DNA of 64,000 nucleotides. Source: Cryptomeria japonica (Eukaryota > Streptophyta > Pinopsida > Cupressales > Cupressaceae). A program made the position numbers and the translations under genes. This document shows, piece after piece, positions 43,791 through 55,502 of the stretch. Where the stretch lies: contig NC_081415.1 of NCBI RefSeq assembly GCF_030272615.1, forward strand, positions 370,765,667-370,829,666. The letters are read 5' to 3'. Under the pieces are notes generated by a model. The model was not told the origin of the DNA, did no database searches, and saw only the letters and a list, made by a program, of their open reading frames with translations. Every line of letters begins with the position of its first letter. Positions within the stretch are counted from its first letter, which is position 1.

Positions 43791-46700
43791 ATGGCTTCTT
43801 CATCCTCCATTCCTGAATTCATTGCAAACCCTACTATTGTGGAGAATATAAAATGACCTAGACCTATCTTCAAAATCATCCCTAAGATAGCAAAGTCAGA
43901 TGACTCCATTGGTGCATTTTCAAAAATTCCGAAGGGAGTCGCATTTGTTGAAGACCCTAGGGCATACATACATTGTAACATTGAAAGTTTAGGGTCTAAA
44001 GATTTAAAGAATACGTTCATGAATGTTATTGTTGACAAACAAGGTGTAGTTAAACTGGAACACAAGATTGTTGAGGATTTAGGGTTCATTGACATCCTTC
44101 ATATTCCTGAATTCTCAGATGAGATTATCCATTATGTTCTTAGCATAGTTCACGGAGAATTTTTTTGGTTAGACTCAGTTTTCAAGATAACTAAGGAAGC
44201 GATTAAGGCTGTTACTGGTTTACCCTCCATCAGCACTAGGCTTGACAAGAAAAAGAAATTTACAAAAAAAGAGGTTATGTGCTTAACCGATGCTACATTT
44301 GACAATAGATCACTTAGGGTTAGTGATATAAGTGACAACAATGTTAACTATGCAATTATGGTTATTGGATACAAAGTTGCTCATACTAATAGGTTGAATT
44401 CTGTATCTAGTTCATGTATTCATAGTGCCTATGAGATGATTATGAATAATGCTAAAATTGACATATGTGAATGGTTGAAAGATGAACTGTTGGAAAATTT
44501 GCACAAGATCAAAGGTGACAAGAAGGGAACTTTCAAGTTTGGGAACCTGATTGTGTGCTTAATGTTATATTTCTCAAAGGAGATTCCTGGTATCTGACAC
44601 AAGGATTTTGCCTATGATGTTTCTATTGGATAAAAGATAAAGGAGGCAATTACCGACATGGGCTCAAATAGTGACAAACTGGTAAAAGATTACTTCAAGG
44701 ATTTTCAAGAAAAAATGAGGCAAAGGGAAAGGACCCGTCAGAGAATTGTAGAAAAGTATGACAAACAAATATGCTTTGTTGTGAAAAGAGATGTATAGAT
44801 GGAGGCAGTTAGACCTAGAACTATCTGGATAACAAAGTTGGGCTATGAGGTAGATTCACAGATCTTGGATTCATATGCTAAAATACTCCTAGATGCTCCA
44901 TCGGAACTAACAGGGGAGATATTTGGTAATGCTAAAACTATAGAGAGTGGTGTTGCTATGTAGAAGCAAAGGAAGAAAAGAGAAAAAGAAATAAAAGATG
45001 CTTCTAAGTTTGTAGAAATTGTTAAGAAGGGCTTATTGAAACTAGATCCGATGGAAGGTGTTGTTGAACAAGAAAGAAAATTAGAACATCAACTGGTAGC
45101 ACATATTTCTTCTATAGCTACCTCATCTGATTTTGACAGTGGTAAGGCAACTGAATTCAAAAGAGTGGATAGAAAGAAAAGAAAACCCTCACCGACACCT
45201 TCTCCATCTCTGAAGAAATCTAAAACACTCAGAAAGAAACAACAGGCTGTGAGAGAGCCCAGTGGTCAAAAGAAGAAAGTCACACCAAAGAAGAAACAAT
45301 CTGAACAAAAGGAACCAGATACTCTTTCACCAAAAGAATTGGTAAATGAAATTACTCAGGAAGGAAATATTAGCAATGTAAATGAGTTTTATCATTCTTT
45401 TAAGGATTCAGATAAGGATACTATTGAGGAAAGAATTATTATGTATCTTGAAATATATAAGAAAGTTCTTATTGAGGTTGTAGGTGTTCTTCCTAATGAT
45501 TTATACTTAAGACTTGAAGCAAAGAGAATGTCTGTTATGGAGTTAGATAAGAAATTGAAGGTTGAGGCACTGTTAGCCATTCATCCTGTAAATTCCATGA
45601 AGGAAATTGATGACCTAATATCTCAAGCTAATGGGATTATTTTTGTGAGTGGTCACCAACAAGTTAGTCTTATGGCCGACAGAGTTAAAGAGATTGCAGA
45701 TGAAACAACTTATAAATGGGATATTATTTTTGTTGAGAGAGAGAAGAAAGAAGAGAAAGACAGACAAAAGGTGAATATATCATTCACTAAAGTATATCGA
45801 AAAACACATAAGGGTAAAGGTAAGGTTGGCAACATACTGGATATTACAGTTAAGGATGACTTACTGCCACCAACATAGGACACCCCACCGGTAGTAGCAG
45901 AGGCACCGACAGAAATGCAAAATGAACCCGAAGAAGATAAATCAGAGGAAGTAAAAGTAGATAATGTTGATCCTGAGTCAGACATTCTATTCACAATGAA
46001 TTTTGACACTTAGGATATCAATATTGTGTTGGATAAGGAAATTGCAGAGGAAAAGAAAGTTGAACTTACAAATGTTGAGATCTCTGAGTCACTGGTCAAC
46101 ACTGTTGACAATCAATAGAACATTGGGATATCAGCAAAAGAAGAAAAGAAACAAGAACAAAATGTATCTGAACCGATAGGAATGAAAATAAGAATGAAAA
46201 CAAGAGTGAGAATAAGGAAGAAAAAGTGGATAAAGAAGAGGTTAAGGATGAGAGCAAGGAAGCAGAAGTGGTTAAGGTAACTGGACAGATATCTGGAGAA
46301 GAGAAGAAAGTTACTGCTGATCCTAACACTTCTCCCAGTACATCAACCAGAGATTACAGAATGACAAATGTCACTGATGTTTTACTAGATTCAATAAAGA
46401 AGATAATAGAATGTAATGCCTTAGCATTTAAGGCCATTGATGATTCGTTACTAATTTTGTAGATGATTGCACTGGCGTGCAAGGTTGATCACATTATTGT
46501 GTCCATAGGTAAATTGGACATATTGTCCAAATTCATTTCTTCTAATATTCAAACTATAGATAAGATAAATGAAGAGAACATTAAGGAAATGGTAAATAAG
46601 GAAAAGGATAATTTCTTTGACAAAACAATTAAAGACTGTACATGACAGATTGATTCTTTGTTACCGACACTTAATTCCACCATTCTGGAATACAAGGAAT

Positions 46701-47143
46701 TATACAGGGAAGCATGCAAACCACACCATTTAACAGAAGATACTGATGAGCAGATAAAGATGACACAGAAAGAAATTGATGACATTGCTGATAATATGAT
46801 TGGTTCTTTGGAAGTCACATCAGTTTTGGATCAGGAAATGGCAATTTATGAAGAGAAGATTGAGAAATTAGAAAAAGAAAAGGCAAGGTTGAGAATGAAA
46901 ACCCAGGAGTTAAATAACAAACTTGGTCCTAGATTGGACAATTTGTTAACACACCAGAATGAGTTATCTAAGGCAACTATTCAAGGAGACAGATCACCGG
47001 AGCAACAAATGCATTATCTCACCGGTATGATCTGGTAGACAGAGCCTATAATTTCTGACAGTACTAAGTTTTTGCAAGGTCTTAACTTAGTTTTGGCAGA
47101 CATTTTCCAGATTGTACATAACCGGCTACAAGATTCTAGGTAA
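43791..47143 (+). pseudogene. Second long reading frame of B (unknown function)
   Basis: About 1115 codons starting MASSSSIPEF. The N-terminal third is globular, with VHGEFFWLDSVFKITKEAI then AVTGLP, loosely like the plant mobile domain / plant transposon protein type (low confidence). The middle is Lys/Ser/Pro-rich (KKRKPSPTPSPSLKKSKT). The C-terminal third is helical (EKIEKLEKEKARLRMKTQEL). Stops: TGA 43854, TGA 44595, TAA 44631, TAG 44796, TAG 44961, TAG 45876, TAG 46011, TAG 46116; a frameshift near 46180; then TAG 46460, TGA 46643, TAG 47036. Ends TAA 47141-47143. Architecture parallels the LTR frame of F, though no sequence identity was noticed. Confidence 0.65.
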
Positions 47144-47333
47144 ATTTTAAATTCTTTGATTCTTTTGACATCCTTTGTCATTTATGTCAAAGGGGGAGTA
47201 GTGGTATAATGAGAAAAATATACAAAAGGAGATCATTTTCTCAGGGCGAGCACACTCAGTTTTTGGACTTCATTTTGGATATCAGTTTTTGGATTTTTCT
47301 CATGAGTGTTTCCATCAATGCCAAAGGGGGAGA
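47144..47333 (+). other. Element B 3' untranslated part with two PPTs
   Basis: An internal purine tract TGTCAAAGGGGGAG (47185-47198) and the terminal one TGCCAAAGGGGGAGA (47319-47333). Element C interrupts directly after the terminal tract; the LTR resumes at 53359. Confidence 0.8.
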
Positions 47334-48229
47334 TGTAAGGAAGTTAAGTAGCGGAAACAACTTCCTACACTAACCTTGAGAGGAGGGTAATGCAAAACTT
47401 TTTCAGATCGTTACAATAGTTATAGAAAAATAGAAATAGATATAATAACATTCATACCACAACACAGTGATTTACGTGGGGAAAACCCTTTCGGGAGAAA
47501 AAACCCCACACTCCAAAAGCAGCTCAATATTTTATTCAGCAATCAAAAACAGATTACAACATACTTGCAGAGCAAGCTCTTCACAGGAGTACCACTAATC
47601 AGAGATTCAGAGGCAGCTCAATAGCCATAAGACTCTCTTCCACAACCTCTATCTCACACACCTCATAAATAGGAGATACAATACAAGAAACCGTCAAACG
47701 GTATTACAAAACCATGGGCTAAAACCACCCAATAAGGTGTAGCCGACCTTATCTCCCTTCTAGATGCCCTATGACATGTTAAAGCACACATCAACATGTG
47801 TCGCTCCCTTTTACAGCTCATTTATGTATCCGATACAAATTATTTTTCCTATTTCAGGAGTACAGACTTCCGGAGGCCATAACTTGAGAACCGGGTGTCC
47901 GATTGACGAACCGTTTGAAGCGCCGGAAAGCTCGCGAAGTGCTCTATCACCTCAGAACCCGCTGCGCTAGTTATGGCCACTTTTCAGGGTGTTTTAGAGC
48001 GTCTAAAGCCTCCAAAATTAAGTTTAAACATTTTATCGCACCCCTCCAAGATGAAAACTTTAATATCTTCAAAACTAGCTGTGACCTTGCGACGCAACTT
48101 TATCGGAATGCTTATCTAGCCAACCAGAAGCTTCAGGGAGAGTTTCGCATCATTTCGTGCTCAAATGAAAACTTACTATAAATAGTAACCTCACATAAAT
48201 GCAAGGTTGAGACACCATTTTTCCCAACA
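47334..48229 (-). repeat. Element C 3' LTR (left)
   Basis: 896 bp, same length as the other LTR. Holds the double stem GTGGGG...CCCCAC (47476-47509). The palindrome near 48188-48209 is partly mutated (AACCTCACAT vs ATGCAAGGTT). Confidence 0.93.
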
Positions 48230-48230
48230 A

Positions 48231-48242
48231 ATCTCCCACTTG
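48231..48242 (-). other. Polypurine tract, element C
   Basis: On the minus strand AAGTGGGAGAT lies next to the LTR start TGTTGGG. Confidence 0.75.
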
Positions 48243-48285
48243 TCGAACACCTTGCAGGAGCGGAAGGGAATGTCAACACAATGAA

Positions 48286-49815
48286 TCAATTGCTAGGGGC
48301 CATAAGGCCCATAGACTCTGAACACCATCTGAACTTCTCTGTGCTCACAGCCTTAGTTAAAGCATCTGCAACATTCATCAAAGTTTCCACCTTAACCAGC
48401 TTCACCCTACCATCTTCGAACATATCTCTAACAAAATGATACTGAACATCAATATGTTTGGTCCGGGCATGAAATGTCGGGTTCTTAGCTAGGCTAATTG
48501 CACTCTGACTGTCACAGTAAACTATCACTGTACCTTGTTTTATTCCAATATCCGAACACAGTCTCTTAAGCCAAATGGCCTCTTTACAAGCATGAGTAGT
48601 TGCCATATACTCTGCTTCAGTAGTGGATAAAGCAACCACAGCCTGTCGCTTAGTCATCCAACTAATTGCACCACCAAACAAAGTAAACACATAAGCACTG
48701 GTGGATCTTCTGCTATCAATATCACCCGCCCAATCTGAATCCACATAACCATGGATATCAAGGGAAGTCATGTCTCCAACTGAATTACCATGATAACACA
48801 AAGAATACTCTGAAGTATCCTTCAAATATCTGAAGACTCTTTTGACTACATCCCAATGAACTCTACCAGGATTAGACATATATCTAGAAAGTACTCCCAC
48901 TGCTTGGGCAATGTCTGGTCTAGTACAGACCATAGCATACATCAAGCTTCCAACCGTACTCTGGTAAGGCACTCTGCTCATGTCTTCCATCTCCAATGGG
49001 GATGTAGGACAATCTGAAACAAATAGTTTCATTCCAACTGTAAAAGGAACACTCAATGGTCTACAATTCTGCATGTTGAACCTCTATAGCACTGAATTCA
49101 CATACTTACTCTGGCCTAGCCATAGCTTTCTGTTCACCCTATCTCTTCTAATTTCCATCCCAAGAATGTGCTTTTCTGCACCAAGATCTTTCATTTCAAA
49201 TTTAGCAGCGAGCTGAGACTTCAGTTATGAAATCATACCTTTCCCTTTACCAATGAATAACATATCATCAACATACAATGCAATGAATAAGAAATGATCA
49301 CCATCAGATTTATAATAAACACAGTGATCTGATTTAGAACGTTCAAATCCCAAACTCAACACATATGTATCAAATTTCTGGTACCACATCCTAGGACTTT
49401 GTTTGAGGCCATACAAAGATTTCTTCAATTTACAGACCAAATTACTTTTGCCTTTCACCACATAGTGCTCCGGCTGTGTCATATAAATATCTTCCTCCAA
49501 ATCACCATGAAGGAAAGCAGTTTTCACATCTATTTGGTCAACCTCTAAATCATAAGCAGTAGCAATAGAAAGCAAAAATCTAATGGACGTCATTTTTGCA
49601 ACAGGAGAAAATATCTCACCGTAATCAACACCCTCAACCTGAGAGTAGCCTTTTGCAACCAACCTTGCTTTATACTTCTCAATGCTTCCATCTGAACCAA
49701 TCTTTTTCTTGAACACCCATTTACAACCAACAGGTTTTCGTCCTTCAGGCAATGGTACAAGATCCCATGTATCATTCTTTTTCAAAGCTGCCATTTCTTC
49801 CTCCATAGCAATCTT
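48286..49815 (-). pseudogene. pol: Element C reverse transcriptase and RNase H (two stops)
   Basis: RVT_2 region from DTWDLVPLPEGRKPVGCKW, through KARLVAKGYSQVEGVDYGE to the catalytic YVDD (LYVDDMLFIGKG). RNase H with YVDSDWAGDIDSRRSTS, STTEAEYMA and YCDSQSAIS; catalytic acids present. Ends LTKAVSTEKFRWCSES...MAPSN with stop at 48286-48288. TAA at 49225-49227 falls just after YVDD, and TAG at 49084-49086 at a Gln position (VNSVL*RFNMQ). Confidence 0.92.
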
Positions 49816-51560
49816 CTAGGATTCTGCATCATTCATACCTAATGCCTCTTCTACAGATTTCGGTTCATCCACACTAGTATTTAGAGCAAAAATACATCTC
49901 CAATCATTAGGTGAATACCTTTCAGGTGGTTGTCTATGTCTTGTAGACCTTCGAACAAGTTGAGTTGGAGGTTCTTCCTCCTCTTCTGAAGATTCAGAGC
50001 TAGACGAGCTCTCCTCAACTTCTTGCCTATCTAGGGGTCTCGATTCAACTCTTTCAGGTGTAGAAAGAAGTTGAATCACATCTTCTTTTTTAGTCTGTTC
50101 TGGCTGCAATGTAACAGAAGGAGACTTAATTTCTGTAAAAATAACACTTCTACTGTGAATTACCTTTTGTGCAACAGGGTCCCAAAGCTTGTATCCTTTC
50201 ACACCATAACTATACCCGATGAAGATACATTTCACAGCCTTGTTCTCCAACTTTGTTCGCTTCTCTTTTGGCACATGTGCATATGCCTCGCAACCAAAAA
50301 CTCTAGGATGTCTCAATGAAGGCTTGTGACCTGACCATGCTTCCATAGGCGTTTTATCAACAAGAGCTGATGTAGGAGACCTGTTAATCAGGTAGCAAGC
50401 AGTGGCAACAGCTTCAGCCCAAAACTTTTGTTCGAGACCAGCAGCACTCAACATACTCCTAGCCTTCTCCATCAGTGTCCTGTTCATTCTTTCTGCAACT
50501 CCATTCTGCTGTGGAGAATACGGAGTTGTCTTCTGCCTGTTAATTCCACAGTCTTTACAGAATCTATCAAAATCATTAGAGAAAAACTCACCACCATTAT
50601 CAGTTCTCAAACATTTTATTTTCTTTCCAGTCTGCAACTCAACCATTGCTTTAAATTCTTTAAAATGACTAAAAACTTCAGATTTACTCTTTAGAAAATA
50701 AACCCATGTCCTTCTACTAAAATCATCAATAAATGAAACATAATATGTGGATTTTCCAATCGAAGAGACATCTACTGGACCAAACACATCAGAATGGATA
50801 AGATCCAAAACACCACAAGTTTTATGAGAACTCGAGTAAAACTGAACGCAGTTTTGTTTTCCATAAATGCAATGCTCACAGAAATCAAAGTCAAGATTAC
50901 AATCATTCAAACCTTCAACAAGGTTTTTATTTTTCAAGGTCCTTAGACCCTTTTCTCTAATGTGGCCAAGTCTCTGGTGCCATAACATAGTCTTCTCTGC
51001 AGGTAACTTTGCTTCAGATGAAAGAGCACCCTTAGGTACCCAAAAACCATTTCCATCTGCTGAAGGTGAAACCTTCAAATCTTCCAGTGAAGTATCCGCA
51101 AATTTACTTTTTACAGAAGTGCTATTACACTCAACAGTGTATGCTTCAAGCTTATACAAAGTGCCAAACCTGACACCTCTAGCAACTACCATAGCACCCT
51201 TAATCATCTTACATCCTGCTTCAGAAAAGACTACCTGCACACCCGCATCTATCAGCTTGCTCACAGATAACAGGTTTTGTTTTAATCCAGGGATATGCAA
51301 CACACCATTAATCCTTTTTATTCTACCATCAGAAAACCTGATTCTAACTTTACCTCGACCAACAATGTCTAGATGTGAATCATCACCCAAGTACACCTTA
51401 CCTCCATTAAATCCTTCATATTCAGAAAACCAATCTCTATTGGAAGTCATATGAAAAGATGCACCTGAGTCAATTAGCCAGGCATCATTACCTGCATGAG
51501 TCGCCAAAGCTGCAATAAATGCATCGCCATCTTCCTTGTCGGACTCAGAATCAGAATCAA
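49816..51560 (-). pseudogene. pol: Element C protease and integrase
   Basis: Protease WLIDSGASFHMTS near 51460-51490, GAG-pre-integrase (LWHQRLGHI, CEHCIYGKQ), and integrase core LIHSDVFGP, RTDNGGEF, QQNGVAERMN with all three acids intact. A Ser/Glu run (EESSSSSESSEEEEE) precedes RT. Open to TAG at 49816-49818, a TGG-to-TAG change in AES*KIAMEEE. Confidence 0.92.
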
Positions 51561-52332
51561 ACTTTTTCTTTTTCTTCTTCTTCTTTTCTTCTTTGCAGTC
51601 CTTACGGATGTGACCCGGTTTACCGTAGTTCCAGCAAATGACTCTGGACTTTCCAGGAGATTTCGATCTCCCTTTGGATTTGGACTTGTCGCGCTTCTCA
51701 TTCTTCTTGCCTTTCTCCTTAGGTCTTCCATGAACGGTTAGGGCTTCCTTTGAACTGATGGATACCTTCCTTCGCATCTCTTCACCAAGTAGGGCACCCA
51801 CCACGTCTTCAGATTTCAAAACAACAGAAGTACTACCGATAGCCATAACAATAGAATCCCATGAATCAGGAAAAGAACAAAGCAAGATCTGACATTTCTC
51901 CTCCTCGCCCATCTTAACACCAACGGATACTAATTGAGGCACCAACATATTGAATGCTTCCAGGTGGTCTGCAATTCATCCACCCTCTTCCATCTTCAAG
52001 GAATACAATTTCTTTCTTAAGAAAATTTGATTTAATAAAGATTTCACTTGATACATCTCACCAAGCTTAGTCCATAGCTTCTTTGCAGAGTTCTCTTCAT
52101 GGACATTGATTAGAACAGAGTCTGCCAGGCACAGTCTGATTAGACCCTTGGCTTTTCGGTCCATAACATTATACTGAGCTGCCACAGTAGGATCTGAGGG
52201 CCTTTGGACATTCGCATCAACAGCATCCCAAAGATCTCAATCTATTAGCAGATCTTCCATCTTCAACTTCCACATCTCAAAATTACTTCCATTAAATTTC
52301 TCCACCTCTATTCTCCCTGACGAACTCGCCAT
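51561..52332 (-). pseudogene. gag: Element C gag (two stops)
   Basis: ATG at 52332-52330 (MASSSGRIEVEKFNGSNFE), the usual Copia gag start, 124 bp from the LTR. UBN2-type capsid with KLWTKLGEMYQVKSL and LRKKLYSLKMEEGG. A Lys-rich linker leads to the knuckle CWNYGKPGHIRKDC, in which the second Cys is Tyr (codon 51627-51625, G-to-A). Stops: TGA 52239-52237 and TGA 51978-51976, both at probable Arg (CGA) positions. The start codon shares the frame of the whole polyprotein. Confidence 0.9.
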
Positions 52333-52442
52333 CTGAATATTCCTACAACAAGACCAAAAAGTGTCTTCTGCACAAGCTCCCACTCAAATCTGGATTAGTT
52401 CAAAAAACCCAACTGCCCACAATTGAAACCAAAGGTGATCAG

Positions 52443-52454
52443 GCTCTGATACCA
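52443..52454 (-). other. Primer-binding site, element C
   Basis: Reverse complement reads TGGTATCAGAGC, two bases from the 5' LTR end at 52457. Confidence 0.93.
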
Positions 52455-52456
52455 CT

Positions 52457-53352
52457 TGTAAGGAAGTTTAGTAGCGGAAACAACTTCCTACACTAACTTT
52501 GAGAGGAGGGTAATGCAAAACTTTTTCAGATCATTACAACAGTTACAGAAAAATAGAAATAGATATAATAGCATTCATACCACAACACAATGATTTACAT
52601 GGGGAAAACCCTTTCGGGAGAAAAAACCCCACACTCCAAAAGTAGCTCAATATTTTATTCAGCAATCAAAAATAGATTACAACATACTTGCAGAGCAAGC
52701 TCTTCACAAGAGTACCACTAATCAGATATTCAAAGGCAACTCAATAGCCATAAGACTCTCTTCCACAACCTCTATCTCACACACCTCATAAATAGGAGAT
52801 ACAATACAGGAAACCGTCAAACGGTATTACAAAACCATGGGCTAAAACCACCCAATAAGGTGTAGCCGACCTTATCTCCCTTCTAGATGCCCTATGACAT
52901 GTTAAAGCACACATCAACACGTGTAGCTCCCTTTTACAGCTCATTTATGTATCCGATACAGATTATTTTTCCTATTTCAGGAGTACAAACTTCCGGAGGC
53001 CATAACTTGAGAACCGGGTGTCCGATTGATGAACCGTTTGAAGCGTCGGAAAGCTCGCAAAGTGCTCTATCACCTTGTAACCCGCTGCATTGGTTATGGC
53101 CACTTTTCAGGGCGTTTTGGAGCCTCTAAAGCCTCCAAAATTAAGTTTAAACATTTTATCGCACCCCTCCAAGACGAAAACTTTAATATCTTCAAAACTA
53201 GCTGTGACCTTGCGATGAAACTTTACCGGAATGCTTATTTAGCTAACCAGAAGCTTCAGGGAGAGTTTCGCATCATTTCATGCTCAAATGAAAACTTACT
53301 ATAAATAGTAACCTTGCATAAATGCAAGGTTGAGACACCATTTTTCCCAACA
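52457..53352 (-). repeat. Element C 5' LTR (right)
   Basis: 896 bp. Contains GGGG...CCCC double stem (52601-52630), a TATA-like TATTTATAG on the minus strand near 53300, and a perfect 10-bp palindrome AACCTTGCAT/ATGCAAGGTT at 53310-53331. Confidence 0.93.
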
Positions 53353-53358
53353 GGAGAT

Positions 53359-54192
53359 TGTTGGCATTATACACTCAGAGGAGAATAGTTGATGTTGTCA
53401 TTGATGGCAACCAACTGGTAACATGGTTCATAGGCTATACCGGCAATAAACTTCACCTACTAGCACCGACAATTACAACAAAGGTTATTCACACCGACAT
53501 CCAGTTACACCGGCAGCAGACCATACAGGCACTCCAAGCTGAGTTGGAAATAATATTATTTTATAATGTAATTATATTTGTATAGCCGACATGATGTATT
53601 GTAAAGACTCATATAAGTATGAGATCTTGTAGGTCATTTTGAAAAGTAATTAGGTATGTATGTAAGCGAATAAGTGTATATGCATTTTGATGTAATTATT
53701 TTATGAGAGAATAAGAGCAAAGCAAAGCAAGGTTTATGGCAGAGGTATCAGATAGAGCTTAAACTGGTACTAAATCCAGCATTGCAGATGCTATTTTGAG
53801 CAGTACATTGTTATTGGATTTAATCATCCAATTGTGTAGTCAGTGAGACTCCATTTTTGTATTGAACAGTGAGCTCTAGGTAGTTGGCCTTCCCGCATGT
53901 GTAGTCCCCTATTGTACTGAGTAATATTTATTCATATTGGCTAGTGAGTAAATATTGTGGGTCACAAATCCCACTGAGATTTTCCCCCTACCGGGTTTCC
54001 TCACCAAAAATATCTATATTATGGTGTGCATTGATGCTTATTCTTTTGTTTCTCTTTACTACATTACTATTTTCTTACTGGTATATTAATTTGGGTTATA
54101 AAGTTGCAAACAAGTGTAAACATTTCATCTACTAGTTAGACACTGATTCACCCCCCCTCTCAGTGTCTTTGGGACTAACCTGGCATCTATTA
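53359..54192 (+). repeat. Element B 3' LTR (834 bp)
   Basis: TGTTGGCATT...ATCTATTA. The last bases are TTA where the 5' LTR has ACA, but the following AATTA matches the left duplication, so the end is fixed. Poly(C) run much shorter than in the 5' LTR. Double stem is GAGA...CCTC (mutated). Confidence 0.88.
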
Positions 54193-54197
54193 AATTA

Positions 54198-55497
54198 TCT
54201 CTCATTCACACAACAAGAATGCATCCAACACTTGAATCTCTTGAGCACTTCTACTACCATCAAGCAATCTTGAGCAAATTTGGTTAATAGTAGTTGGGTT
54301 ATTGCTTATCTCTTTGTTTTATGTTGTTTTTCTTCCCTTTTTATCCAATCTTGATGTTTTGTTGATTTGTTTAGTTTTTGAGTATTTTTTATTATTGTTT
54401 ATGCTCCTTGAAACTCACATTTTGGCATGCACATTCTTATATGCCTCGTAGGACCCACGTCACGGGTCTCTTTCTAATCACTTTTGGCTTTTTAAAGCTC
54501 TCATAGTTTACAGGTTGTAGATTGGCAGATGTTCACACACATTAGCATATCTTCTCTTGAATCGATAGATTGTCATACCAGAATATCATTGACTGATAAT
54601 CAATGGATGTGCTATGTAGATTAGTGGATCTTCTTTATATTCTAGCGGAAGCACCTAAAGATTTGGGCAGATATGCTTTGACATTGGGCAGACACGATAA
54701 CAAATTTGCATGATTAAAGTCTCTTTGCAAATCAACAGAAATGCTTAATACTCTATTGGACTCACAAATACTTTAGCGTATAGGCATATCACTCTAGTGG
54801 ATTCGCACAATCAACAAATCTGCTCTGTTATCAAAAATCTAGGAATACTACAACTATCTATTTTGGAAAATATGCTTTAAGGTTTTGGTGGATTTACTCT
54901 ATTGATTAGTGGATTTGCGATAGTTCTGTGGATAAGGTTTCATGCATTAGCAGATTTTCTATATATATATATATGCTCCCAGTTTGATTATTCAGACTAA
55001 CCTACTAACGTTTAATTTTGTGATCAAGTGAGATTGTTGTGCAACTTTCTCCACTTATTGAATACCCCTCAAAAAAATAAGAAAACACTAATATATTGGT
55101 ATTTGTAGGACCACATTGTGAAGAAAAGGGGAAACTACTGACATATTTTCTACAAGGCGTAGTCAAAGAAAAGCATTTGGACCACTAATTTAGAAACTCT
55201 TCAATTTACTAAGGGAATATACAATTGTCTACCATCTTTGGTGTGTTTGCAAAAAAATGTTTCATGAGTGAGTGTGTGCATATCCTCTCCCCTCACCTTC
55301 ACAGATCTTAGGTGTAAGAGAAACACACATGAGCTCCTTTTTATTTTTGATAGGAGGCCTTTTTGGGGATTTCATCACCCTAAAGGATGAACTTAACTAC
55401 ACATTCTGGCAAGGTATATAAAGGGCTGAGAACTAATGTTGTAGCCAAATCCTCTCACATCATGTTTAGTGAAATCTCGAAGCTTGGGTTATACCAT
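54198..55497. other. Spacer with degenerate short repeats and a TATA-like box
   Basis: No gene recognised. 54515-54970 holds many degenerate GGCAGATNTGC / AGTGGATTTGC-like words, a family seen again at 63495-64000. TATATAAAGGG at 55415-55425 looks like a strong TATA box 80-90 bp before the insertion of D. The first part may continue the remnant at 40685. Confidence 0.45.
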
Positions 55498-55502
55498 GAT
55501 AG

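Larger units (their letters stand above)
47334..53352 (-). mobile_element. Element C: Copia (Tork/Tnt1-like), minus strand, inside B
   Basis: Two 896-bp LTRs, TGTAAGGAAG...CCCAACA in plus orientation, with target duplication GGAGA (47329-47333, 53353-53357). PBS and pol lie on the minus strand, so the right LTR is its 5' LTR. A single 4-kb gag-pol frame carries five stops and no frameshift. RT wording (KKSLYGLKQSPRMWYQKF, LYVDDMLF) resembles Tnt1-type elements. LTRs differ by about 5 percent by eye, mostly transitions. Confidence 0.93.
41450..54192 (+). mobile_element. Element B: non-autonomous Sirevirus-like LTR element
   Basis: LTRs of 839 and 834 bp with target duplication AATTA (41445-41449, 54193-54197). 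PBS for initiator tRNA-Met and PPT CCAAAGGGGGAGA identical to those of A. The LTR centre and ends resemble A. There is no protease, integrase, RT or RNase H between PBS and PPT. Instead it has a four-knuckle protein frame (42360-43475) and a second long frame (43791-47143). It would need another element's enzymes, most simply an A-like one. Element C is inserted between its PPT and 3' LTR; without C, B is about 6.7 kb. Confidence 0.88.

Noticed and set aside
44019-44597. B ORF2 fragment as an intact host gene
   Set aside because: It lies in one frame with the rest of a stop-ridden 1115-codon frame between PBS and PPT of B, so it belongs to the element.
47764-48181. Two overlapping frames in C LTR (also 52887-53304)
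   Set aside because: LTR sequence duplicated with the element, opposite to the element's strand; no domain.
50071-51741. Plus-strand frames over C pol
   Set aside because: Antisense shadows of the well-supported minus-strand gag-pol.
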